Source of the DNA: Marinitoga hydrogenitolerans DSM 16785 | Lineage (GTDB): Bacteria > Thermotogota > Thermotogae > Petrotogales > Petrotogaceae | Direction of reading: 5' to 3' | Length of the DNA stretch: 64,000 nucleotides | Assembly (NCBI RefSeq): GCF_900129175.1 | Contig: NZ_FQUI01000006.1 | Span: forward strand, 23,040 to 87,039 | Shown here: positions 54,617 through 62,668 of the stretch, piece by piece | How positions within the stretch are numbered: the first letter of the stretch is position 1 | How the letters are laid out: each line of letters starts with the position of its first letter | Program-made: the position numbers and the translations under genes | The notes under the pieces: model-generated | Told to the model about the DNA's origin: nothing | Seen by the model: the letters and a program-made list of their open reading frames with translations, nothing else | The model's database searches: none

Positions 54617-55618
54617 TCAATACAATAAAAATCCTACTTTATATACATTATCTAATTTCTTTAATCCATGTGGCGATAACTCTGTTATTTCATATGTTAA
54701 ATCATTTCCTGCTTCATGTTGCCCTTTGTGTTCTCCATTTTTCCAAAGCTTAGAATGTGATACGTCATACACTATTCCATTAACTGCTACATATGCTTTA
54801 TTTCCATTTTTTCCGTTAAACTTTTTTAATTCATTTTTATTTAAAGCTATATAGCCAACTTTATATACATTATCTAATTTTTTTAATCCATGTGGTGACA
54901 ACTTTGTTATTTCATACGTCAAATCATTCCCTGCCTCATGTTTTCCTTTATGTTCTCCATTTTTCCACAATTTAGAGTGAGATACATCATACACTATTCC
55001 ATTAACTGCTACATATGCCTTATTTCCGTTTTTTCCATTGAATTTTTTTAATTCATCAAAACTATATATTAATATACCAATTGGAAAAACATTATCTAAT
55101 TTTTTTAACCCATGTGGCGACAACTTTGTTATTTCATACGTCAAATCATTCCCTGCCTCATGTTTTCCTTTATGTTCTCCGTTTTTCCACAATTTAGAGT
55201 GAGATACATCATACACTATTCCATTAACTGCTACATATGCTTTATTCCCATTTTTTCCGTTGAATTTTTTTAATTCATCATAAGTAAAAGCTAAAATTCC
55301 AATATGATCAATATTTTTTAATTTACTCACACCATGAGGTGAAAGTCTTAAAATTTCAAATGTTAGTTCTGATCCAGCGTTATAGCCTTCATGATATCCT
55401 TTTTCCCATGGTTTTTCATAGGTAACATCATACACAATTCCGCTAATTGCAACAAAAGACTCTTTGCTATTTTTTCCATTATTTTCTATTAATTTATTAT
55501 AAGGAATTATTTTATATTTCACTCCAAATTCATCATAATTTAAATCTACTATATTCACATATTCAGCGTATACAACTAAACTTAAAATAACCATCAATAC
55601 TAATAATACCTTTTTCAT
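54617..55618 (-). CDS. Exported protein of four tandem cytochrome b5-like domains
   Basis: 333 residues. Signal peptide (MKKVLLVLMVILSLVVYA), then four copies of a COG4892-type heme-binding domain: about 38-109, 115-188, 189-262 and 263-333. Copies 2-4 are 74 residues long and nearly identical; copy 1 is diverged. Each has YVAVNGIVYDV (or the like), LWKNGEHKG, AGNDLT and SPHG. Aligned to cytochrome b5 (HPGG...AGGDAT...GH), the His of GEHKG and of SPHG would be the heme ligands, and copy 1 keeps both (His76, His95). So up to four b hemes are predicted. ATG 55618 follows AGGAGG. It is co-transcribed with the di-heme membrane gene. Confidence 0.88.
   Translation of the reverse strand: MKKVLLVLMVILSLVVYAEYVNIVDLNYDEFGVKYKIIPYNKLIENNGKNSKESFVAISGIVYDVTYEKPWEKGYHEGYNAGSELTFEILRLSPHGVSKLKNIDHIGILAFTYDELKKFNGKNGNKAYVAVNGIVYDVSHSKLWKNGEHKGKHEAGNDLTYEITKLSPHGLKKLDNVFPIGILIYSFDELKKFNGKNGNKAYVAVNGIVYDVSHSKLWKNGEHKGKHEAGNDLTYEITKLSPHGLKKLDNVYKVGYIALNKNELKKFNGKNGNKAYVAVNGIVYDVSHSKLWKNGEHKGQHEAGNDLTYEITELSPHGLKKLDNVYKVGFLLY
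54620..55276 (-). repeat. Three 222-bp tandem repeats inside the cytochrome b5 gene
   Basis: Units lie at 55055-55276, 54833-55054 and 54620-54832 (the last slightly shorter). They differ mainly at third codon positions and in the last about 12 codons, indicating recent duplication. Confidence 0.85.
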
Positions 55619-55629
55619 TTTATCTCCTC

Positions 55630-56034
55630 CTATAATAGCCATGGATCAACCAAATGAATAATTAATAAAATAATTAAAGCAATCCCTATATATCTATGCC
55701 ATTTAATCCATGTATTTTTAAAAATATTTATTTTACCCAATGTATAAATTAAAAACATAAAAATTATACCTATCCATAAAATCAATCCTGTATGTAAATA
55801 TAAATTTCCATTTAAAGCCAAATAGCCATGCGTTATTCCAATAACAATTAATAACATTCCGGAGATTTTATGATATTTTTTTAATATCTTCATTATAAAT
55901 AAAATTAATTTTGCTATTTTTGATTGTTTTTCAGTTATAAAATATTTATGTATTCTTCTGACAAAAAATAAAGATAAATTAAACCCTAAAAAAAATATAT
56001 TTAATGTTCCTAAAATTTCTACAAATTCTTCCAT
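55630..56034 (-). CDS. Four-helix membrane cytochrome b (b561/ferric-reductase-like)
   Basis: 134 residues with four membrane helices. Helix 2 carries His55 and His69, and helix 4 carries His113 and His127, each pair 14 residues apart. This is the classical arrangement for two stacked bis-His b hemes. KYHKISGMLLIVIGITHGY and KWHRYIGIALIILLIIHLV are the key segments. It should move electrons across the membrane. AGGAGG lies 5 bases before the ATG, and the gene ends 11 bases before the tandem cytochrome b5 gene, so the two very likely work together. No FAD/NAD domain is attached. Confidence 0.82.
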   Translation of the reverse strand: MEEFVEILGTLNIFFLGFNLSLFFVRRIHKYFITEKQSKIAKLILFIMKILKKYHKISGMLLIVIGITHGYLALNGNLYLHTGLILWIGIIFMFLIYTLGKINIFKNTWIKWHRYIGIALIILLIIHLVDPWLL

Positions 56035-56043
56035 AAAAACCTC

Positions 56044-56928
56044 CTATTTAATTAATTTTAAACCCTTTAAATAATTTTTAGCAACTATTTCAGGTTCTAT
56101 TCCAATAGCATCAACTAAATAGTTAAGTCTAATAATAATATTTTCATTCAAATATAAAGTCAATGGTTTTAATATTTCTTTTATTTCTAGATACTTATTT
56201 AACACTTCTTCTCTGACTAATACTGCCGGATTATACAATGGAAAAAAACGTTTATCATCTATTAATACAGTCAATTTATATTTTAAAAGCTTAGCATCTG
56301 TCGAATAGACCATTGCTACATCTATCTTTCCCGAGGAAACTGCTTCATAAGTCAATCCTGCTTCCATCGTTTTTACATTTTTTTTAGGAACATTCATATT
56401 ATACGCTTTAGCCATTGCAAAAAAACCATCAGCTCGTTCATAAAATTCTGGATTAACTCCAAAAATAACCTTATTACCTGCATTAACAAACTTTGATAAA
56501 TCTGATAATGTTCTTATATTATTTTCTTCAGCAAATTTACTTTTCACAGCCATTGCATAAGTATCATTAAATGGTATCATATTTATCCAAATAATTTTAT
56601 TTTTCTTATAATCCATTTCAGCAACTTTATTAAATAATTCATAGGGATCATATATATTTTTCGTTTGTTTAAAATACGCCGCCCATGCAGTTCCTGTGTA
56701 TTCAGAATATATATCTATTTATCCATTCTCAATTGCCGCTCTTAATGGAAATGATGTTAAACCAAATTCTTCTACAACCTTAAAACCCGCATTTTTAAGC
56801 AATAATGAAATCATATTTGCGATAACATACCCTTCGGTAAACATCTTCGAACCAACAACAATTGTTTTTGCCGCAAATAAATTAAAGCTTAAAACTAAAA
56901 CTAACAATACAATAAAAATTTTTTTCAT
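56044..56928 (-). pseudogene. Osmoprotectant-binding protein (OpuCC/ProX-like) with an in-frame stop
   Basis: A signal peptide (MKKIFIVLLVLVLSFNLFA) and KTIVVGSKMFTEGYVIANMI are followed by LTSFPLRAAIENG, then TAA at 56719-56721. The same frame then continues IDIYSEYTGTAW...NIYDPYELFNKVA and through the whole second lobe to 56044. Relatives have Gln at this point (AIENGQID), so CAA to TAA is the likely change. Everything else is intact, including Tyr/Trp residues expected for choline or glycine betaine binding. A second ATG at 56616 could at most give a partial, unexported piece. Confidence 0.85.
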
Positions 56929-56940
56929 AACAATTCCCCC

Positions 56941-57588
56941 TTAAAATTCATTTATTAATCCTTTAGAAACCCACTTTTTCTCAAAAAGTTCCAACACAAT
57001 ATCTATTCCTATCGCTAAAACTGATACAGGTAAAGCACCAGCAAAAATAATAGGTGCATTATAATGGGATAACCCCGTGAAAATAATTACTCCTAATCCG
57101 CCTCCACCTATTACTGAAGCAACTGTTGCTGTAGCTATGTTTATAATTGCTGAATTTCTTAACCCAGAAAAAATTGCTGGTAACGCAATTGGTATCTCTA
57201 TTTTATATAAAATTTCTTTTTCATTCATTCCCATTCCTTTTGCAATTTCAATAATTTTCGGGCTGATACTTACAATTCCAGATGTTGTATTAAAAACTAT
57301 TGGAACTAAACCATATAAAAACAATGCTATAATAGCTGTTAACTTACCTATTCCCATAAATAAAAATATCAAAGCTATAACTGCTACACTTGGTATAGAT
57401 TGCGTTATACCCGTTATTGTTAAAGCTAAATTAGTATATCTTTTTCGTTTCTCTCTTGTAATATATATCCCTATAAAAACTCCTACAACAACTGACAAAA
57501 TCCATGAAATAAAAAAGATAAATAGATGTTCTAATGTTCTTTGCATAACAACATCAAAATTATTTATAAAATATGAAAATAAATCCAT
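56941..57588 (-). CDS. Osmoprotectant ABC transporter permease (second)
   Basis: 215 residues with about five or six membrane helices of the BPD_transp_1 family. The EAA loop reads EIAKGMGMNEKEILYKIEIPIALPAIFSG. It resembles OpuCB/ProW-type permeases for choline or betaine. It lies between the broken ATPase gene and the broken binding-protein gene and is itself intact. Confidence 0.88.
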   Translation of the reverse strand: MDLFSYFINNFDVVMQRTLEHLFIFFISWILSVVVGVFIGIYITREKRKRYTNLALTITGITQSIPSVAVIALIFLFMGIGKLTAIIALFLYGLVPIVFNTTSGIVSISPKIIEIAKGMGMNEKEILYKIEIPIALPAIFSGLRNSAIINIATATVASVIGGGGLGVIIFTGLSHYNAPIIFAGALPVSVLAIGIDIVLELFEKKWVSKGLINEF

Positions 57589-57589
57589 T

Positions 57590-58615
57590 TTAATCCTCCA
57601 TAATCGATTCGTATTTTAACACTCCTAAAACCTTTCCATTTTTCAAAACAGGTAAATAATTAATATTTTTCTTAAACATAATATTTATTCCTTCTAAAAC
57701 ACTATCATTATAATTAATATATTCTTTTCTTAACTTCTTTATATTATTATTTATAAAAAAACCTGCATATTCATTATTATATAAAATATAACAATTCTTT
57801 TTTAACTTATTTATTTCATCTAAAGAGCTTATTAAAGCATAATCATCATCTATAACTTTTTCCACTTTAACAAATTCTAAAAAGTTTAATTTAGCATTTT
57901 TACCTAATAGTTCTTTAACAAAATCATTTTTTGGATGTTTAATTATATTAACTGTACTACCAAATTGAACTAATTCACCATTATTAAAAATAGCAATTTT
58001 ATCTCCTAATTTAATTGCCTCTCTTATATCATGTGTAACAAAGACAATTGTTTTTTTTTATTTATTTTGTATATCCAACAAAACATCTTGTAAAATTTCT
58101 CTATTAATCGGATCTATGGCCCCAAAAGGTTCGTCCATCAACAAAATTTTTGGATCTGCTGCTAATGCTCTTGCTACACCTACTCTCTGCCTTTGACCAC
58201 CTGATAATTCTAAAGGATATTTATTAACTACTGAATCATAATCTAAATTTACAAGTTCCAAAAGTTCCTTTACTTTTTCCTTTATCTTTCTTTTGTTCCA
58301 ACCCAAAAGCTTTGGAACTACCACAATATTATCGAAAACATTATAATGAGGAAATAATCCAATTTCTTGAATTACATAACCTATCCCTCGTCTCAACTGA
58401 ATTTTATCAATATCATCAATCGAAACACCATCAAAAAATATTTCTCCTTCACTTCTTTCCACTAATCTATTCAATAATTTTAATGTGGTTGTTTTTCCAC
58501 ACCCAGATAGCCCTATCAAAACTGTTATTTTTCCATCTTCAATTTTTAAATTCAAATCTTTTACTGCAAATTTATCATTATATTTTTTAGACACATTTTT
58601 TAATTCAATACTCAT
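57590..58615 (-). pseudogene. Osmoprotectant ABC transporter ATPase (OpuCA-like) with an in-frame stop
   Basis: The first part is normal: Walker A LIGLSGCGKTTTLK, Q-loop VIQEIGLFPHYNV, signature LSGGQRQRVGVARALA, and Walker B ILLMDEPFGAIDP. TAA at 58058-58060 then interrupts the segment after LLDIQNK. The frame continues KKTIVFVTHDIREAIKLGD (His switch) and on to C-terminal CBS-like sequence ending at 57590. Relatives have Leu or similar here, so TTA to TAA is likely. The stop is followed by a run of A. ATG 58615 is chosen because GGAGG overlaps the first in-frame ATG. Confidence 0.87.
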
Positions 58616-58626
58616 AATGTCCTCCA

Positions 58627-59286
58627 TTAATTAAGCTTAACTTTCAAACCTTTTGGTGTGATTAATTCCTCAAATTTTAGCATAATATAATTAAGACCAA
58701 CTCCTAAAACTGCCAACAAAATTACACCTGTGATAATCATTTCATATCTTCCTCTACTTAACCCCACAAAAATAAAATATCCTAAACCTCCAGCTGCAAT
58801 ATAATATCCTATAGTTGCAACTCCGACACCCATAACAACAGAATTTCTTATTCCAGACATAATAATTGGAATTGAAAGTGGCAATTTTATTTTAAATAAA
58901 ATTTGCCTTTCATTCATTCCCATTCCTCGTGCAGATTCAATAATACCTTTATCCAAAGTATGAATTGCAACTAAAGTATTTCTAATCATTGGAAGAAGTG
59001 AATAAATTACTAAAGCAATAATAGCAGGAGGTCTTCCTAAACCCATATGGAAAGGAGCAAGAAGTATAACCATTATACCAAATAATGCTGGACTTGGAAT
59101 TGTCATCAAAATCCCTGCAATATATAATACAATTTTAGACATTTTTTGATTTCTAGAAACAATGAAACCTATTCCAATGCCGATTATAACAGCAAAAGGT
59201 AACGCAATTCCAATTATACGAATATGATTTATTAATTCTTTTATTATCTTTTCATAATTATAAGACAAATAAGTTAAATATGACAT
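58627..59286 (-). CDS. Osmoprotectant ABC transporter permease (first)
   Basis: 219 residues, five or six membrane helices, EAA loop ESARGMGMNERQILFKIKLPLSIPIIMSG. It is a paralogue of the permease at 56941 and heads the operon. With the ATPase and binding protein it would import choline, betaine or a similar solute. GGTGGAAC precedes the ATG. Confidence 0.88.
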   Translation of the reverse strand: MSYLTYLSYNYEKIIKELINHIRIIGIALPFAVIIGIGIGFIVSRNQKMSKIVLYIAGILMTIPSPALFGIMVILLAPFHMGLGRPPAIIALVIYSLLPMIRNTLVAIHTLDKGIIESARGMGMNERQILFKIKLPLSIPIIMSGIRNSVVMGVGVATIGYYIAAGGLGYFIFVGLSRGRYEMIITGVILLAVLGVGLNYIMLKFEELITPKGLKVKLN

Positions 59287-59298
59287 TGTTCCACCAAC

Positions 59299-59330
59299 TT
59301 TTCTGATATCATATTTATTATATCAGAAAA
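59299..59330. promoter_or_regulatory. Promoter and 11-bp inverted-repeat operator of the osmoprotectant operon
   Basis: TTTTCTGATAT (59299-59309) and its exact reverse complement ATATCAGAAAA (59320-59330) are 10 bases apart. The minus-strand extended -10 (TGA-TATAAT, 59317-59325) lies within them. A dimeric repressor bound here would block the promoter. GbsR/OpcR-type regulators do this for Bacillus opu operons; none is visible in this window. Confidence 0.6.
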
Positions 59331-59365
59331 TTATAATAATTTCAATTTTATATTAATATTTATAT

Positions 59366-59971
59366 TCATATAACAAAATCAAAATTATGATTTATTTCAT
59401 AAATTTTATCTTGATTATATTCAAAAGTTTTTATTTTTGCTGGAATTCCAGCAACAAGGCAATTAGATGGAATATTTTCTAAAACAACAGAATTAGCCGC
59501 GACAACAGAATTATCTCCTATTGAAATATCTCCTAATATTTTAGAGCCTGTTCCTATAATCACATTTTCTCCTATATCAGGGTGTCTTTTACCTTTTTTA
59601 ATATGTTTTGCCCCAAGAGTCACTTGATGATATATTAAAGTGCCACTCCCAACTGTGGCTGTTGATCCTATTATTATCCCTATTCCATGGTCAATGACAA
59701 TACCAGGAGCTAGCCTAGCAGCAGGATGTATATCCATAGAATATAATATTTTGCTTATCATATATAAAAAATAAGAAATAGGATAGATTTTATATTTATA
59801 AAAATAATGATAAATTCTATAGAAAACTAATCCATGAAAAGCTGTATTAAAAAGTATTACACCTATTTTATATTTTGAAGCAGGATCCTTCTTTAAATAT
59901 TCATTTAGATCTTGATTTAAGTAAATAAATATATTGAAAAAATCCAAAATAGCATTTATTATTATTTTCAT
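59366..59971 (-). CDS. cysE: Serine O-acetyltransferase
   Basis: 201 residues of the short EpsC/CysE type. The N-terminal helical part is followed by left-handed beta-helix hexapeptide repeats: SMDIHPAARLAPGIVIDHG, GIIIGSTATVGSGTLIYHQVTLGA, RHPDIGENVIIGTGSKILGDI and NSVVAANSVV. It makes O-acetylserine, the first step of cysteine synthesis. GGAGGG lies 6 bases before the ATG. It stands next to the suf genes, which need cysteine sulfur. Confidence 0.93.
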   Translation of the reverse strand: MKIIINAILDFFNIFIYLNQDLNEYLKKDPASKYKIGVILFNTAFHGLVFYRIYHYFYKYKIYPISYFLYMISKILYSMDIHPAARLAPGIVIDHGIGIIIGSTATVGSGTLIYHQVTLGAKHIKKGKRHPDIGENVIIGTGSKILGDISIGDNSVVAANSVVLENIPSNCLVAGIPAKIKTFEYNQDKIYEINHNFDFVI

Positions 59972-60012
59972 TGTTTTCCCTCCAAATGCGAGTGGTTTTA
60001 TCGTATTTATTA

Positions 60013-60051
60013 TAACATAAAATTAGATGATTTTTATCAAGTTTTATGTTA
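60013..60051. promoter_or_regulatory. Inverted repeat upstream of cysE
   Basis: TAACATAAAA (60013-60022) and its exact complement TTTTATGTTA (60042-60051) flank 19 bases that themselves contain GAT...ATC. TATAAT on the minus strand overlaps the cysE-side arm, so this is a candidate operator. Confidence 0.4.
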
Positions 60052-60062
60052 AAAAAAGATAA

Positions 60063-60090
60063 AAATAAAAACCCATACGGGTTTTTATTT
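60063..60090 (-). terminator. Terminator after the suf genes
   Basis: AAATAAAAACCC/GGGTTTTTATTT stem with an ATAC loop; it includes the sufB stop and is T-rich on the minus strand. Confidence 0.75.
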
Positions 60091-61044
60091 TAGAATACCT
60101 TTAATTATTAGTTCTGTCGCTTCATCTTCATTAAGTCCTTTTGCCATTAATGTTTCTAATTGCTGTGGATTAACCCTTCCTACAGAAGCTTCATGAGTTA
60201 ATTCTGCTAAATCATTATTTACTCTCAAAATTGGAATGGTACTTACATGAACATTTGAACCTTTACTGATTTCTGTACATTCAATATGTCCTTTTGAATA
60301 TGGCGCATTACCATAAGCTTCATTGATAACTTCTGCATTTGTTGAGTCTTGAGCAAAAACATATGTTTTTGCAATTCCAGAAGATTTTTCACCATTTAAA
60401 TTTACTATTTCTTTTATTTCAATTTTATCGTCATTTTTTCCCCAGACCTTTGATTCTAATAGCGCTTTTGCATCTTCATCTAAATCAACAGTCATATGAA
60501 TTTTCAAATTTCCTGCTCTTGATTTTGTTAATTTAAATCTACTATCAAAAACAGAGTTTTTTGAAACTTTTGTATAATAATATGTTTCTAAGAATATTCC
60601 ATCTTTTTCATTATGAAAATGTTCATCTTCCATAAATACAACTGAATTTTCATCAATATACATTTCTGATTCCATTTTATGATGAATTTTACCAAACGGA
60701 AATGAACAATGTGATAAAAATTTTATGTCACAATTTTTACCAATTTTATATGTGGATTTTATATATTGTTCTCCCTGTTTTTTTAGAAAACCAACACACA
60801 TGTGTATAGGTTTATCAAGTTTTAAATTGTCTTCTATTATCATTTCATATTCAACTTTTCCATTTTCTGCACTTTTAACATTTATAGTTATACCATCAAC
60901 TGTATTTTTACCAAGTATTTTATCTCCGCTTATAATTATAGATACTATGTCTTTGCTTAATAAATTGCTAATATCACCACCAGCTTGCTCATATGCTTTT
61001 TCAATCATTTCAAATTCTTTTGCATAGTTTTTTTCTATATTCAT
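60085..61044 (-). CDS. sufB: SufB/SufD-family Fe-S cluster scaffold
   Basis: 319 residues, shorter than E. coli SufB and close to the reduced SufB-like proteins found with a single SufC in archaea and Thermotogota. Marks are YAKEFEMIEKAYEQAGGDIS at the N-terminus, the beta-helix core, and the C-terminal AELTHEASVGRVNPQQLETLMAKGLNEDEA, containing the conserved His and Glu of the SufBD family. Forms a scaffold with SufC for [4Fe-4S] assembly. It overlaps sufC by four bases. No sufS or sufU is in the window. Confidence 0.9.
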   Translation of the reverse strand: MNIEKNYAKEFEMIEKAYEQAGGDISNLLSKDIVSIIISGDKILGKNTVDGITINVKSAENGKVEYEMIIEDNLKLDKPIHMCVGFLKKQGEQYIKSTYKIGKNCDIKFLSHCSFPFGKIHHKMESEMYIDENSVVFMEDEHFHNEKDGIFLETYYYTKVSKNSVFDSRFKLTKSRAGNLKIHMTVDLDEDAKALLESKVWGKNDDKIEIKEIVNLNGEKSSGIAKTYVFAQDSTNAEVINEAYGNAPYSKGHIECTEISKGSNVHVSTIPILRVNNDLAELTHEASVGRVNPQQLETLMAKGLNEDEATELIIKGILK

Positions 61045-61784
61045 AATTTCACCTCGTCTTCTGTGAATTCAACTGGAACATTTATATGAGCGCAGTTATC
61101 ACATGTAGATTTGTAAACTTCAGAAACTTTTTTAGGATCACCTTCAGCTTTTATTTTTCCAGAACAAATAAGGAAAGCTTCATCAGCAATTTCAGCTATT
61201 TCTTCTCTATGTGTTATACTTAAAACAGTTCCACCAGTTGAGGTTATTATTTTAAATATCCTTTCAATCATAATATTTGACATCATATCTATACCAGAAT
61301 CTGGTTCGTCAAAAATTGCGAATCTAGGCTTTAAAATAATTAGTGAAGCCAATTCAATTCTTTTTCTTTCTCCACCAGATAGTGTTTTATCTACTTTTCT
61401 ATGTAAATAAAAGGGATTTAATCCTACTAAATTCAATATTTCTATTAATTCAGAATCACTTAAGTTTATTCTCTTACCTAAAGTTAAATATTCTCTGACC
61501 CCTAATCCTTCGTATCTTACAGGCTCTTGCCAGGCCATTGTTATTCTAAGTTTTGCTCTTTCTGTTATATTAAGATTTGTGATATCTTTACCGTTAAAAA
61601 TTATTTGACCACCATGTTTTCCAATATATCCATTCAATCCCATTATTATTCTTGCTAATGTAGATTTTCCAACACCATTATTTCCTAAAACGGCATAAAT
61701 TTTACCATCTTCGAACTTATAAGAAATATCTTCAAGTATCTTTCTTGTACCAGTTTTAAAACTTATGTTTTTTAATTCGAGCAT
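61041..61784 (-). CDS. sufC: SufC-like Fe-S assembly ATPase
   Basis: 247 residues. Walker A AVLGNNGVGKSTLARII, signature LSGGERKRIELASLI, Walker B FAIFDEPDSGID, and the His switch SITHRE. MAWQEPVRYEGL is typical of SufC. The C-terminus has two cysteines in STCDNCAH, which classical SufC lacks and which may bind a metal or cluster. With SufB it forms a minimal two-gene suf system. Confidence 0.92.
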   Translation of the reverse strand: MLELKNISFKTGTRKILEDISYKFEDGKIYAVLGNNGVGKSTLARIIMGLNGYIGKHGGQIIFNGKDITNLNITERAKLRITMAWQEPVRYEGLGVREYLTLGKRINLSDSELIEILNLVGLNPFYLHRKVDKTLSGGERKRIELASLIILKPRFAIFDEPDSGIDMMSNIMIERIFKIITSTGGTVLSITHREEIAEIADEAFLICSGKIKAEGDPKKVSEVYKSTCDNCAHINVPVEFTEDEVKL

Positions 61785-61887
61785 TTTGCTTCCTCCTCAA
61801 CATATCAATATACGAAATTTATATTCATTATAATTTTATCAAATTATTGTAAAATTTTTTGATATAAAATGCCTGAAAAATAAGAGT

Positions 61888-61916
61888 TTGTAAAAAAAGT
61901 ATTAATATGTTATAAT
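61888..61916 (+). promoter_or_regulatory. Promoter for the YgjP-alaX operon
   Basis: TTGTAA, a 17-base spacer, then TATAAT, 31 bases before the ATG at 61948. A minus-strand TATAAT for sufC lies in the same divergent spacer near 61828. Confidence 0.65.
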
Positions 61917-61947
61917 TCTCACTGAATATATATTAGAGGTGGTTCTT

Positions 61948-62658
61948 ATGAATAATCAATATATGTTGAAAACTGAGTATTTTGATATAGTTTATAAAAT
62001 AATTAAATCAAGGAGAAAAACACTTTCGATTATAATTGATGAAACTGGTGAGGTTTTAGTTAAAGCACCAAAATGGCTACCAGATTTTGAAATTAAAAAA
62101 TTTGTTTTTGATAAAAGAATTTGGATTGTTTCAAAGATGATGAAATTTAAAGAGAAACCCTTAATAAAAAGAAAATATGAAAGTGGAGAAGAATTTTTAT
62201 TTTTGGGAAAGAATTATAAATTAATTACTATCGAAGGAAATTATGATATTGGTATCCAGGATGGTTTCCTATATATTTCTTTAAAAAAAGAATTCTTTGA
62301 TAATACAGAATTAAAAAAAACAATGATATTAAAATGGTATAAAAATGAAGCAAAAAAGATTATAAATAGAAGATTAGAGTACTATTCTAAACTGATGAAA
62401 TTAAAATATGGCAAGGTGTATATAAGAGATCAGAAAACACGTTGGGGAAGTTGTTCTGGGAAAAATAATTTGAGTTTTAACTTTAGAATTATAATGGCTC
62501 CAATGAGAAAATTAGATTACATTATTGTTCATGAATTAGCTCATATAGTATATAAGCATCACCAAAAAGAATTTTGGGATTATGTATCAATATATTGTAA
62601 TGATTATCAAGAATCAAAAAAATGGTTTAGAGAAAATGGCAACAAATTAACATTATAG
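61948..62658 (+). CDS. YgjP-like metallopeptidase (DUF45)
   Basis: 236 residues. The zinc motif HELAH is in LDYIIVHELAHIVYKHHQKEFW, and IRDQKTRWGSCSGKNNLSFN is the DUF45 signature. These are small WLM/M48-like proteins, often beside restriction or repair genes elsewhere. The substrate is unknown. ATG 61948 is 5 bases after GAGGTGG. Confidence 0.88.
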   Translation: MNNQYMLKTEYFDIVYKIIKSRRKTLSIIIDETGEVLVKAPKWLPDFEIKKFVFDKRIWIVSKMMKFKEKPLIKRKYESGEEFLFLGKNYKLITIEGNYDIGIQDGFLYISLKKEFFDNTELKKTMILKWYKNEAKKIINRRLEYYSKLMKLKYGKVYIRDQKTRWGSCSGKNNLSFNFRIIMAPMRKLDYIIVHELAHIVYKHHQKEFWDYVSIYCNDYQESKKWFRENGNKLTL

Positions 62659-62668
62659 GAGGTGTCAT

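Noticed and set aside
54620..55276. Tandem repeats as a CRISPR or satellite array
   Set aside because: The period of 222 bp is in frame and each unit encodes a full heme domain. There is no repeat-spacer structure.
57077..57619. 180-codon plus-strand frame opposite the osmoprotectant permease
   Set aside because: It is the low-complexity antisense of a membrane-protein gene (many Ile, Pro and Thr), with no ribosome site and no family match.
56044..58615. Reassignment of TAA to a sense codon
   Set aside because: TAA ends many intact genes in this window at the expected family lengths, so general recoding is not tenable. Only local read-through or gene loss remains.
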